A program made the position numbers and the translations under genes. Source: Semisulcospira habei (taxonomy: Eukaryota; Mollusca; Gastropoda; Semisulcospiridae). From it: a DNA stretch of 64,000 nucleotides. The notes beneath the pieces were generated by a model, which saw only the letters and a list, made by a program, of their open reading frames with translations, was not told where the DNA came from and made no database searches. The stretch is from NCBI GenBank assembly GCA_036245525.1, contig BTPG01000001.1, positions 222,282,889 to 222,346,888 of the forward strand, given 5' to 3'. Shown piece by piece: positions 46,313 to 55,762 of this stretch (position 1 is its first letter; every line of letters starts with the position of its first letter).

Positions 46313-48141
46313 TACGGCGGCTTGCCTAGCCTAAGCCCGATGTTCCATGCGTTGTGGAAATTCCCGATAACGGCGATCGCACACACACACACGCGCGCTC
46401 TTACGCCAGTAAAAAAATCAATGATATACACACTGGCTAGGTCTATTTTCTCCATCAAAATAACGCGGCAACCAAATCTGCTTAATAAATAGCCTTATAC
46501 ACACACACTTTGTCAATTTTACACACAGTGACTGCACATGCAACAACAGGGAGCAATTACTTCCCTTTGAAATCATAATTTATAGCCTACTTACCGCTTT
46601 CGTCGCTCATTACTGAGAAAAAATACAAAATTACTATCATTTCTAATTAAAAACACTGCATCAACCCACTAAAACAACACTAATTTGTCTAATAATAATG
46701 TTTTTAGCCCCTGCCCGGCTCAATCGGCTGTATTATTAGCCCGGTAAACACCTGTAAAAATCGATCATCTAGTTCCGGTGATTTCACAACGAATTGATTA
46801 TAGTTATAAGCCCCCAGAATAACTGCCTCTCTCGGCCACCGCCGGTGGCTGGGGTGATTTCGCTCGCATGTCACACACCTAAGAGAAAATCTGGGGGCAA
46901 TTTATTCTTACGTGTGTGATATGGGATCGAGTCTCCTCGGGGTCTCAAATTCTTTCGTTTCGTAAAAAAATCGTCTTTGAGGCCCCATCTGGGGAGTGAC
47001 GAATCCCTAATAATTAGACCAAAAATAAGTCCGGACAAAAATATAATTAGCTGTAGGACCTATAGTAAACAAATTACTAGGCCGGCAAATAAAAATAAAT
47101 TGTGCGCGCCCGGGTAAAAAAGGGGGGTATAAGGGGGGAAAAGGGGAAGGGAAAGGGGGGGTAAGGGGTGGGGTGTGTGTGTGTGTGTGTCTGTTGTCTG
47201 TCCGTCCTTCCTTCCTTGTCCCGTCTGGGCGACGGATCGCCAATCCAATCCCCAATGCCTCTTCAAGGGGGCATGTGTGACACCCTCTTGAAAAGGCCCA
47301 TTGGGGATTGGATAAACAGACGGGACTTTTGTTAAAAAAGTTTATTTTAATAACCCATGGCTCATATGATATCTTTTATATCAGCTTTAATCTGTGCATG
47401 CATGCCGTGATTTTGTTTACAAGTCTGTGAACTATGTGGAGCTCATGCGATCATGAAATGCGGGTCTGTGCATGTGTGAGTGCATGTGTGTCTGTATGTG
47501 TGTATGTGTGCGTATGTGTTTATGCGCGTATATGTGTGTTTACCTGTTTATGTGTGTGTGTGTTTGTATGTGTTTACTTGTGCGTGTGTCTATATGTGTT
47601 TACATGTGCGTGCGTGTCTGTATGTGTTTTTCTTTTTCGTGCGTGTATGTATGTATGTCTGTTAGAGATAGAAAAAAAGACATTCAAAGAACATTTTTAC
47701 CATTGTCTATGTGCCAATACCCCAAAACATAATTATTTTAATAATAACCACACACACACACACACAAACAAACAAAAAAATTGATAACAAATTTTTTTAA
47801 GTTACCTAAAGATACTTCATAACAAATTTCCAAAGTCACTTATAACTGACAAATAACTTTACAGGTAACCTTTTAAGATCTTATAAATGAGTTATAAGTG
47901 ACTTAAGTCAAGAACTTATAAGAACTTAAACATAACAAATTATAAGTTGTTGACGTAAGTCACAACTTACTCGGGCAGATTTGACAAGATACAAGGGCAA
48001 CAAAAAAACTTTTTTTTTATCAGTAATACTCGGGTGGTGGTGCTGATGGGGTTAAACAATAAGGCGCACGTGGTGTAAATGACGTGTCATCTCTCTGCGA
48101 AGCATATGACAAAAATATTGATTGATTACCAAATCTGATTT
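46313..48141. other. Polinton left non-coding region
   Basis: No gene was found in 1.8 kb. It has a short CA run (46380), a hairpin at 47242-47312 (arms CAATCCAATCCCCAATG / CATTGGGGATTGGAT), a CATGTGTGTATGTG-type degenerate repeat at 47460-47665 and AT-rich AACTTATAA-type direct and inverted repeats at 47790-47980. The right end of the element has almost no such space (61733-61771), so this asymmetry may reflect later insertions or a regulatory region. Confidence 0.5.
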
Positions 48142-48837
48142 TTATTTGTTTAAAAGATTGTGTAGTTTTTCTGTGGTTTCCTGAACACCGATCTGTTTCC
48201 CCATCTCTAAAAAACTAGCCTTTAGTTCTTCAACATTCACGGGAGATTGACTACGCATCTTATTTTGTATTTCAGATTTCAGTTGTTTGTAGTTATTTAA
48301 ATCATCCTGGACCCGCTTAAATTCCTCGTCATCAATACAATTATCATTTAATGCCTTACTGATAATAAGTTTCATACTGCTCAGCTTTGCACCAGCAAGC
48401 GTACTCAATGCTTCATGTTTCTGTAATTTTGTGTGAAACCTCTTGTTCAAGGCCTCCAAACCAAAGCAAGCCAAGCATGTAGCAACGCTAACACCCTCAA
48501 CTGCTATTCCAGCCAAACTTCCAATTCCCGTGGCAAACAGAACAATACCCCCCACAGAACATCCAGCTGAAACTGCACCAATAGCCATAGAAGTGTTTTG
48601 AACAGAATTAAAAACGGTCTTATACCATCTCTTACATCTGGAGTACCTCGCCTCTTCACTTTCCAAATATTTAATTGCTTCTGTAATATTCATTAAACGA
48701 AATGCGTCTGCCTGTAATGTTTTATCTGATGCAATTGGCACAGCTGTCGCATGTGGATCAGGTGCAAGCGTTGTTTTAGTCGTCACAATTGATTCAGTCG
48801 GCTCAAGCGTTGGTAGTATTGGATAGAATTTTACCAT
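48142..48837 (-). CDS. Polinton protein with hydrophobic hairpin, 231 aa
   Basis: The N-terminal 60 residues are Thr/Pro/Ala-rich and then helical. Residues about 92-128 form a Gly/Ala-rich hydrophobic stretch (AIGAVSAGCSVGGIVLFATG and GVSVATCLACFGLEAL), likely one membrane hairpin. A charged coiled-coil-like C-terminal half follows (KALNDNCIDDEEFKRVQDDL). No enzymatic motif is visible and the function is unknown. It is the last gene of a three-gene minus-strand block and starts after AATAAAAAA. A membrane or virion role would fit the context but is inference. Confidence 0.8.
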   Translation of the reverse strand: MVKFYPILPTLEPTESIVTTKTTLAPDPHATAVPIASDKTLQADAFRLMNITEAIKYLESEEARYSRCKRWYKTVFNSVQNTSMAIGAVSAGCSVGGIVLFATGIGSLAGIAVEGVSVATCLACFGLEALNKRFHTKLQKHEALSTLAGAKLSSMKLIISKALNDNCIDDEEFKRVQDDLNNYKQLKSEIQNKMRSQSPVNVEELKASFLEMGKQIGVQETTEKLHNLLNK

Positions 48838-48862
48838 TTTTTTATTGTCAAATATTTTTTAT

Positions 48863-49738
48863 TTAATCAGCAATTACATCTTGCAACTCTTCAAAAGTAT
48901 ACAATTTGCTGGCATAATAAAATGAAACAAGATCAATGTGTTCAAGGTTTATGTAACTTAGATGAACAAAAGTTGTTTTGTCAACCACCACCTTGACAGC
49001 GGGAATACTGCTCGAAACATTAATAACATCAACATTTTTTGTAATAGCAATAAAGACCTTTGATGACTCTGCCACTGTTTCATCCCATGTAAGTTTTATT
49101 CCCTGTGCAATATTTGCCTCTTTTGCAGAAGCTACAGATTTCATGATAATTTCAAATACTATTGTCGCTTCTCTAGCCACGACAAAGCTTGCTGGCATAA
49201 ACACAACAGAAGTATCTGATCTACCCTTTCTAGTTGTAAGAAGATACCGCCGTCTCTCATAATTTTCAACTTTCAGTTTATCTCTGCTATTGTTGTCTGG
49301 GGCAAAGCTTGGAACAAGGCTTACAATAAGCGGCCCAGAGTTAACAACCTTCCTAAACACTAAGGCGCCTTCGTCGTCAGTGTATACATAAGGACTAATA
49401 AATTCAATCTTTATGTCCCAGTCAATTGTGGGAGGTGGAACAGGTACAGGTGAAACCACCCACTTATTTCCCACATGTATTAAGTTGTAGGGCAAATTAT
49501 TTACAGGTGGAGTAGGTACAGTAACATCACGTAGCTGACCAAGTTTAGGAATCTGTCTTTCACCGTCTTTCATGTCAACAATTACTTTCCTCTTGTACAT
49601 GCCATTTGAATCAAGTTCAAAACCATATATTTCTCCAACATCCCCCTCCTTCTCAAAATCCTGTACATCAGCCAAATCTTTCAACTCTGTTACCGGACAT
49701 GCAACTGGTATGATTCTCGGCTTTGGACCACCACTCAT
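48863..49738 (-). CDS. Polinton uncharacterised protein, 291 aa
   Basis: It starts MSGGPKPRIIPVACPV right after TTTATAAAAA. There is no signal peptide or membrane helix. The N-terminal third is acidic and proline-rich (VTVPTPPVNNLPY, VSPVPVPPPTID). The rest alternates short beta-type segments (LIVSLVPSF, TSVVFMPASFVVA, TIVFEIIMKSV, AVKVVVDKTTFVHLSYINL), compatible with a beta-sandwich structural protein such as a virion accessory or fibre-like protein. I do not recognise the family. It lies between the small membrane protein and the penton candidate, 25 and 21 bp away, so the three are probably co-regulated. Confidence 0.8.
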   Translation of the reverse strand: MSGGPKPRIIPVACPVTELKDLADVQDFEKEGDVGEIYGFELDSNGMYKRKVIVDMKDGERQIPKLGQLRDVTVPTPPVNNLPYNLIHVGNKWVVSPVPVPPPTIDWDIKIEFISPYVYTDDEGALVFRKVVNSGPLIVSLVPSFAPDNNSRDKLKVENYERRRYLLTTRKGRSDTSVVFMPASFVVAREATIVFEIIMKSVASAKEANIAQGIKLTWDETVAESSKVFIAITKNVDVINVSSSIPAVKVVVDKTTFVHLSYINLEHIDLVSFYYASKLYTFEELQDVIAD

Positions 49739-49759
49739 TTTTTATAAACAAAAATAAAA

Positions 49760-50464
49760 TTATTTAACTTCTAACACTACACTAAAATCATGCATAAGAA
49801 CTGGTTTGCCATCCTGATTAGTTACAGATATACAAAGTGACTCAAAGAAACTGGAACCCAATTTCTTAAACTGTAAAGGAAATCTAACAACCACACTTTC
49901 ACAATAGGGAGCAGTTCCAGTCGGTAAGCATCTCAACAAAGTTGATGGCTTACCATTGTGTATATTTTCAGTTGTGTTTAGTTCTTTTAAGAGAATATTT
50001 AGTACTGTATGTACTGACAAATTGACAGGGCGTTTTCCAGTTATTTTAAGTTTTTTTGTCTTCATTGTTATAATATCAAAATTAGCTTCATCCATATCAT
50101 CTGTTCTATACCAATCTTCATCAATATAAAATCCAAGTAAATATGCAAATCTGACTGAGATTTTTAACCAATTTTGTGTCGGAAATTCTAATGTAACAAG
50201 TAGGTTAGCTGGATTTAAAATTGCTTTAATTTTAAATTTACTTTGAAACCATTCAGCTATAGTACAAAAGTCATAATACCCAGGTGGTATAGCTTCAGTC
50301 ACACCATCAAGATTTACATAATAATGTTTGTCTTCTATATTAAACCATTTTACTGTATAGAACATTTCATGGATAGCTACAGTTTTGCTACCATCACGAT
50401 TATCAATCCCATTAGTTAACCACACTGGTTTGCTTGTGTCAAGATTTGTTAATGTGATAAACAT
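49760..50464 (-). CDS. Probable Polinton minor capsid (penton-like) protein, 234 aa
   Basis: The protein opens MFITLTNLDTSKPVWLTNG and contains a beta-rich core with EMFYTVKWFNIEDKHYYVNL, then IPPGYYDFCTIAEWFQSKF. This 'G-Y-Y/T-D ... I-x-x-W/L' pattern after a strand is what penton-type single jelly-roll proteins of Polintons and adintovirus-like agents show. The size is right for a single jelly-roll. In the virion such a protein would form the fivefold vertices. The gene is divergent from 50489, with 24 bp between the two start codons, and begins after ATAATAAAA. The assignment rests on pattern, size and neighbourhood, not on a database search; it could also be another structural protein. 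Confidence 0.6.
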   Translation of the reverse strand: MFITLTNLDTSKPVWLTNGIDNRDGSKTVAIHEMFYTVKWFNIEDKHYYVNLDGVTEAIPPGYYDFCTIAEWFQSKFKIKAILNPANLLVTLEFPTQNWLKISVRFAYLLGFYIDEDWYRTDDMDEANFDIITMKTKKLKITGKRPVNLSVHTVLNILLKELNTTENIHNGKPSTLLRCLPTGTAPYCESVVVRFPLQFKKLGSSFFESLCISVTNQDGKPVLMHDFSVVLEVK

Positions 50465-50488
50465 TTTTATTATCTCATAAAAAAGAAC
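50465..50488. promoter_or_regulatory. Compact bidirectional start region
   Basis: Only 24 bp separate two divergent ATGs. The sequence has TTTTTATTAT reading towards the minus gene (AATAAAAA on its coding strand) and ATAAAAAAG reading towards the plus gene. Confidence 0.5.
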
Positions 50489-51763
50489 ATGATGGAATTT
50501 AAATCACCAACCATTACCACTACAAACGCATTTCAATTTAATGTAGATGCCAAATATAATGTCGCACCTACTTATGAACAGAAAATAATTCAACTAAATC
50601 AGCTTGATATTGCTGTATCAGAACAAGATTTATTTCAAGTCAAAGTACTGAATCCGTTTGATCAATACCTAAACCCTCCAATAACAGATGATACTACTGC
50701 AAGAAAGTGGACATCAAGACCACTACAGATGTTTCAAAACCAACTTAACTTTGCTATACTATGTTCAACTACAGGCTGTGGTGTTTCATTCACAGACCAT
50801 TTGAATCACTCAAACAGACTCATTAGGTCTGTCTACCATTTCCACACATATTACCAATTAAGACGTATTCTGTCAGAACTTCATACACCACTACCAACTG
50901 AATCCAGTTTCAACAGGTATAACAACCCCATGGATATGAAAGCGTTTGAACGCATCTGTAATGAATTTAACATCAGCCCCCGGTATGACTTCACACAAAA
51001 ACTTGATGATCACAACGGTATGGGTACACTGTATTATGCTATGAGTCACAGACAATACCCTCAAGATTATTACCCTGGTTACACTTCATTCTCATCTAAA
51101 TCTGAAGTCTGGTTAGGATCAATAGAGCAGAAACAGTCAAACGCCTGGACCACATTTATTTTAGATAAATCTGACGGGTTTACTCAAGCAGGAGTCGAGC
51201 GCGTCAATGAGTCTATCAGAACATATGTCTGGTGTTTACTAGGAGCACAATCACTAACAAAATCAAATATTTTGAATGGAAGTGGTAAATTTGAAGCACA
51301 AAAACAATTTCTTGCTAATCTAGAAGATTCAATCAACTCAACAGTCGATCTACCATCAAGCATACAACGCTACCAAGACATACTCAGATATGCCAGATCA
51401 AAAGTTGACTTTGTAGTTGGCATCGGGTTATACATGTTACCGTCTGACCTTCAATTACAAATGGGTACAATAACAAATTATAATAATGAAATCATTGTCG
51501 CTGGTCGTGATCAGAAATTAGGACTCAATAAATCAGTGAACACTCATTTACAGTCAATAATAATGCCAGCACCAGTAACATCACCACCCGTACAGGCAGC
51601 CCTGGTAACACCAGTAATGTCAATAACAGCCCCAGCCCCGGCACCCACACCTGTACTGGCACCAGCACCAGTACCATCATCAAACACACATGAGTCAGAG
51701 AGAACTGCATTGGTAATAGGCCTCACAGGACTAGGTATATTACTTCTTTATCTGTTTCATTAA
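50489..51763 (+). CDS. Polinton membrane-anchored protein with Pro/Ala stalk, 424 aa
   Basis: The start is MMEFKSPTITTTNAFQFNVD (two adjacent Met codons). Residues 1-350 form a large soluble region with many aromatic and polar residues (YHFHTYYQLRRIL, YYAMSHRQYPQDYYPGY). Residues about 353-400 are a low-complexity stalk of Pro, Ala, Thr and Val (APAPAPTPVLAPAPVP). The end ALVIGLTGLGILLLYLF is a single transmembrane helix with only His after it. There is no N-terminal signal peptide. A globular domain, a rigid stalk and a tail anchor suit a virion membrane or surface protein. The family was not recognised. It overlaps the end of the convergent gene by 24 bp. Confidence 0.8.
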   Translation: MMEFKSPTITTTNAFQFNVDAKYNVAPTYEQKIIQLNQLDIAVSEQDLFQVKVLNPFDQYLNPPITDDTTARKWTSRPLQMFQNQLNFAILCSTTGCGVSFTDHLNHSNRLIRSVYHFHTYYQLRRILSELHTPLPTESSFNRYNNPMDMKAFERICNEFNISPRYDFTQKLDDHNGMGTLYYAMSHRQYPQDYYPGYTSFSSKSEVWLGSIEQKQSNAWTTFILDKSDGFTQAGVERVNESIRTYVWCLLGAQSLTKSNILNGSGKFEAQKQFLANLEDSINSTVDLPSSIQRYQDILRYARSKVDFVVGIGLYMLPSDLQLQMGTITNYNNEIIVAGRDQKLGLNKSVNTHLQSIIMPAPVTSPPVQAALVTPVMSITAPAPAPTPVLAPAPVPSSNTHESERTALVIGLTGLGILLLYLFH

Positions 51764-52973
51764 ATAACCCACCATCAACCCTGCTACTGACACCAAAAAT
51801 ATCAACACATGCTCTGCCATAATCCCAACTACCTTTGCTGCAGTATTGATCAGCCAACTGACAACTGTGCCTATAATACCAGGCAAAGCGTCCATTGCTT
51901 TTACAGCCAATTTCTTAAGCAAGTCTGATATATGTGATAATTGTTTTTTTACCCACGTCTGTAAATCTTTTGGATCACTTGGTGGTGCTGGAGGTGCTGG
52001 CGGTGTTGGACCGCCTCCACCACCACCACCAGAAACAGCCAACACTACAGTACTGATAATAAATCCAAGAGCAGTAATTAAACTGGCAATTGTAATACCC
52101 TGTTCTCTGAAAAGTGTTTTAAGTCTCTCAGCCAATGTTGTGTCTTCGTGAAGTATTTTCTGAATAGTTTCCCTAATCCTGTTAACCTGTGTTTTCAGTT
52201 TTTCTCTTCCAATACTAATCGCTTCTAACCGTCCTGATCTTTCTATATACAAATCATTTAATCTGTGTTGGATTCTTTGTTTCATTTCTGTGTCAAGATT
52301 CTCTTCATCAGCAGTTGCCAGTTTGTTTTTTTTCTCTTTCTATTTGATTATCAAGCTCACCCAGTTTGGCAACATTATTTACCATCTCACCTCTTATTGT
52401 CTGCAGTGATTTATCCAAACCCTTTATCTCTCACATTGACAAAGGAGGGTCTTCTATTGTTTTCATTACGTCATCTGTAAATGAGGTTTCTTGTATTACC
52501 GTGTTTGCTATTTCTGGCAGTCTTGTTACTTCAGTCATTTCAATTTCTTGTCCTGTTGGCAATCTTGTTTGCGTGTCATGGAGTGCAGTAACAAGTCTCG
52601 GTGTCAACCTTTTACTAGAACCAACACCAAGGTAACGCTGCAGTGCTGCCTCACCACCGACTTCTCCTTTAATTGTACTTAAAGCTCTAAACTTAGCAGG
52701 ATTGTTTTTATGTGTTAGATATACTTTGCCTCTGTCAACAGTATTTAAATACAAATGACCCTTGCCATCAAGTTCAAACTGATTAGGATCTATGTTGTCT
52801 GGGCGATCACCAACATGTTCATAAAACGAGTTTACTTTGCTTTCTAAAAGTTCATGACGTAAACTGTAAGTATTTCTTGTACCAGTCATATCTGTCATAT
52901 CTGTCATACTGGTATCATAGTCATCCATGACATCCATTTCAATATCATCATGATTAAATCCTCCTGCTGCCAT
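51740..52973 (-). pseudogene. Polinton membrane protein with Gly/Pro linker, broken by a stop and a frameshift
   Basis: An ATG at 52973 (MAAGGFNHDD, after AATAAAAAC) opens a frame with repeated TDMTDM and a basic middle (LQRYLGVGSSKRLTPRL). It hits a TGA at 52431. The same frame stays coherent after that stop until an A8 run near 52333-52340. The sense then moves to the frame that is open from 52285 to the stop at 51740. That last part has a helix ETIQKILHEDTTLAERLKTL, a hydrophobic segment ITIASLITALGFIISTVVLA, a GGGGGGG-PTPPAPPAPP linker and two more hydrophobic helices. Without the breaks the length would be about 410 residues. Comparable membrane proteins are, as far as I know, common in invertebrate Polintons; the function is unknown. 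Confidence 0.75.
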
Positions 52974-53014
52974 TGTTTTTATTAATTTAATATTTTTGAT
53001 TTTTGCATAATAAA

Positions 53015-54295
53015 ATGACACAGTCCTACGGATCAAAGTTAGACCCGTACAGAAAACTACGAGAACCTCTTGGTGTTAAGGGCATTAGACAATCAATCGT
53101 CATTACAAACAATCCAAGTACTATAGACCAAAACCAAACACTTACAGTCAAGTTTCCAAACCTGGGTCCCAATGATGTTATTGTTCCTGGCACTGCTCGA
53201 CTTGCATTTAATATTGAACTTTCATCAGAATCAGATGCAAACAGAACACTGGTTGACAATCTTGGCAGAGCAATTGTTAAGACTATTAAAGTAAAACTTG
53301 AAGGACAGGAAGTGTTTAGTCTTGATGATGCTGATGTGTTTTACTGTTACAAAGATTTGTGGCTTACACGACAAGAAAGAGAGGACCATGTTTACCAAGG
53401 CATACAATCCTCAAACATTGCTAAACTTAGAATTGACGCGGGAGACAAATCAACATCTGCAATTGAAGACGTTATATTAGCAGATACATATGGTAATAGA
53501 TTTTACATTCCACTTGAATTTGAAATCCTCACAACACACTTACCATATTACCAAGGAGCACTGAATGACCGTCTGAGTTTTGAACTAACTTTTAATGACT
53601 GTGCAAAAGTTATCAAAACAACTGACCCAGACGCAACATACAAGATCTCAAACATTTCATTGGAATACGAAATTGTCACACACACTGAACTTGCCAGACT
53701 AATTCAAAATCAATATCAGTCAAGACTTCCAATTTATTATGACCGCGTGATAAGACACAGTACAATACCCAAAGACAAAAGTGATACAATGTGGAACATA
53801 AACCTTAACACACCTGCCAGGTCACTGAAAGGTATACTGATGTTGTTTATTGAACCAAAAAATCCATTCAAAAGAGATTCAGAAAAATTCTACAATCCAA
53901 AGATTACACATTTATCCTGTACGATTGAAGGTCAACCTAATCAAGTGTACGCATCGGGTATGCTGCCTTATCAACACTATGATGAGATTATAAAGTGGGC
54001 AGGTGGAAGACTTAGAGAAAACCCAGCAAACATGGCGTGTAAAGATTTACATCTGTATGACGTAAGGATCAGTCAATACCTGACAGAAAAGTATGCACTG
54101 TGGCTAGACCTGCGTAGTACAGACGACGATTACCTACATGGGTCAGGACGTACTGTTGAAAACGGCAGTGACGGAATAACAATTCAGATACAAAAAAAGA
54201 CTGAAACAGGAGGAGCCATAAACATATATTTGTATCTGATTTATGATGCACAATTAAATATTGCAGAAAGCAGACTAAGTGGACACTTGTATTAA
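53015..54295 (+). CDS. Polinton major capsid protein (double jelly-roll type), 426 aa
   Basis: The start chosen is the ATG at 53015 (MTQSYGSKLDPYRK) after GCATAATAAA; a frame from a TTG at 53003 would be four residues longer. Features seen: a beta-rich N-terminal half with AIVKTIKVKLEGQEVFSL, IPLEFEILTTHLPYYQGALN, and LSFELTFNDCAKVI; then NISLEYEIVTHTEL at the junction, and SLKGILMLFIEPKNPF in the second half. These match the pattern of double jelly-roll capsid proteins of Polintons and related viruses, as does the length. It would form the hexagonal capsomers. It is directly followed by the ATPase gene (18 bp), the usual capsid-ATPase pair. The frame is intact. Confidence 0.85.
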   Translation: MTQSYGSKLDPYRKLREPLGVKGIRQSIVITNNPSTIDQNQTLTVKFPNLGPNDVIVPGTARLAFNIELSSESDANRTLVDNLGRAIVKTIKVKLEGQEVFSLDDADVFYCYKDLWLTRQEREDHVYQGIQSSNIAKLRIDAGDKSTSAIEDVILADTYGNRFYIPLEFEILTTHLPYYQGALNDRLSFELTFNDCAKVIKTTDPDATYKISNISLEYEIVTHTELARLIQNQYQSRLPIYYDRVIRHSTIPKDKSDTMWNINLNTPARSLKGILMLFIEPKNPFKRDSEKFYNPKITHLSCTIEGQPNQVYASGMLPYQHYDEIIKWAGGRLRENPANMACKDLHLYDVRISQYLTEKYALWLDLRSTDDDYLHGSGRTVENGSDGITIQIQKKTETGGAINIYLYLIYDAQLNIAESRLSGHLY

Positions 54296-54313
54296 ATTAT
54301 AATTAGTATTAAA

Positions 54314-54925
54314 ATGAACCTGAGCTTAATGACACTCGACCCACACTGTGGATTGTTTTGTGGTGCCACAGGCTGTGAAAAAACTGAATTTGTTCTTAAC
54401 CTCTTACAAACAAGATACATACACCACTTTGAAAACATTGTAATATTTTGTCCTACAATAAAACACAATAAAGCATATCACAACCGTTTTTTCATTTGGA
54501 CTGACAGTAATATCTATTTAGTTGACCCTGAGAAAAAATTGAATGACTACCTACTGTATTTTTACAAACAATTTGAAGGACAGCCAACATTGTTTATTGT
54601 TGATGACTGTTCTGCAGAGAAAGACATTGTTAAGAAAAGAAACACACTAGCAGAACTGGCTTTTAGTGGCAGGCATGCAAACATCAGTGTATGGATTCTC
54701 ACTCAAAAATATAATGCTGTACTAAAAGATTTTCGAGAACAGTTAAAGTTTATCTGTTTGTTTTACTGTAAAGATCGTGACAGCTTTGAAGACTGTCTCA
54801 GAGAAAATGATGTCATACCAAATAAACATGAACGTGATGATGTAAAAAATAAACTGAAATCAACTAAGCATCTAAAACTTATTTTAAAGACAGATCAGCC
54901 CACAGGGTATGGGTTAGTAAATTAA
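54314..54925 (+). CDS. Polinton packaging ATPase (FtsK/A32 type) with altered P-loop, 203 aa
   Basis: The start is MNLSLMTLDPHCGLF after AGTATTAAA. The nucleotide loop at residues 17-24 reads GATGCEKT: the glycine that normally precedes the Lys-Thr of Walker A is Glu. The Walker B strand is TLFIVDDCSAEKD (about residues 96-108), and ISVWILTQKYNAV (about 124-136) is the sensor-like strand with a terminal polar residue. These are the hallmarks of the genome-packaging ATPases of Polintons and large DNA viruses. The protein is short for the family but complete in motif order. The Gly-to-Glu change needs one base and would be expected to impair ATP binding, so this copy may be inactive. Confidence 0.85.
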   Translation: MNLSLMTLDPHCGLFCGATGCEKTEFVLNLLQTRYIHHFENIVIFCPTIKHNKAYHNRFFIWTDSNIYLVDPEKKLNDYLLYFYKQFEGQPTLFIVDDCSAEKDIVKKRNTLAELAFSGRHANISVWILTQKYNAVLKDFREQLKFICLFYCKDRDSFEDCLRENDVIPNKHERDDVKNKLKSTKHLKLILKTDQPTGYGLVN

Positions 54926-54952
54926 TTTATACTTTTGTTTTGTCCATAAAAA

Positions 54953-55276
54953 ATGACAGATGGACAAACCATTGACATCACACACTGCTTCAGAGATGTT
55001 GTACACTTTACTCAGATAAGAACATGTCCCAAACAGCCTGACATAAATGTCTTAAAACCGACAGCAATATATTTGTCATATAATATGTCTTTGGATTATG
55101 TTGATGAGCATCCAAATGTGGAGTGTTTAACAGTTGATTTTAGGACACCCACATTAAGAGTTAAAAATAATAAATGGTTTGAGATACTTTGTGAACAAAT
55201 ATTTCAACAATTACGTAAGCTAAATGTTTATATTAACAGTGTTACAGTCAATAAAGTGGTATTACATAAAGTGTAA
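54953..55276 (+). CDS. Polinton small uncharacterised protein, 107 aa
   Basis: The start MTDGQTIDITHCFRDV follows TCCATAAAAA. There is no membrane helix; the predicted composition is mixed alpha/beta, with several Cys (residues 12, 25, 59, 80). The function is not recognised. Its stop codon lies in the 13-bp duplication made by the LINE insert, so the LINE did not change the protein. It sits between the ATPase and the polymerase, in the same direction. Confidence 0.7.
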   Translation: MTDGQTIDITHCFRDVVHFTQIRTCPKQPDINVLKPTAIYLSYNMSLDYVDEHPNVECLTVDFRTPTLRVKNNKWFEILCEQIFQQLRKLNVYINSVTVNKVVLHKV

Positions 55277-55687
55277 GTGCTTCGCTGGGCGGGGCACGTC
55301 TCCAGGATGGAGGATCATCGCCTACCCAAGATCACTCTGTTCGGCGAGCTCGCCACTGGACACCGAGACAGAGGGGCACCAAAGAAGAGATACAAAGACG
55401 GTCTCAAGAAGTCACTTAGTGCCTGCCAAATCGACCACCACCAGTGGTCTTCGCTTGCCGCGGACCGTGACACCTGGCGCTCCACCATTCACAAGGCAGC
55501 CGTCTCCTTTGAGGACTCTCGCAGAGCTAACCTTAAGGACAAGCGGCTCAGAAGAAAAAACAGAGCTGTCGTAACTCAGAACCCTGACCAGACCTTCCCC
55601 TGCAGCCACTGCGGTCGAACCTGCCTGTCCCGGATTGGCCTCCGCAGCCACGAAAATGCCTGCAGACGACGTGGGCAAGCCCTATAG
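55277..55687 (+). pseudogene. LINE reverse transcriptase C-terminal fragment (copy 4)
   Basis: A 136-residue frame identical in sense to the last third of the protein at 457-1275, with the terminal zinc-knuckle-like motif intact. It is a passenger of the LINE fragment. Confidence 0.85.
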
Positions 55688-55716
55688 AATCTTCGTTCGC
55701 GAAGTCAAGCCAAGAG
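55277..55716 (+). mobile_element. LINE 3' fragment inserted in the Polinton, copy 4 (440 bp)
   Basis: Flanked by the 13-bp duplication ACATAAAGTGTAA (55264-55276 and 55717-55729). It is 5'-truncated, starts in the LRWAGHVSRM codons and ends in the shared GTCAAGCCAAGAG. It came after the Polinton and falls cleanly between two genes, though it separates the polymerase start from the upstream region by 440 bp. Confidence 0.97.
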
Positions 55717-55762
55717 ACATAAAGTGTAATTTTTCTATTATTATTTTGTCGGACAAATAAAA

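Noticed and set aside
47434..47784. Cys-Val-Tyr-rich frames in the Polinton left region
   Set aside because: They arise from a degenerate TGTGTATG repeat in three frames at once, lack the AATAAAA start context and show no domain.
53003..53014. Longer capsid protein from a TTG codon
   Set aside because: The ATG at 53015 sits in the same AATAAA-ATG context as the other Polinton genes.
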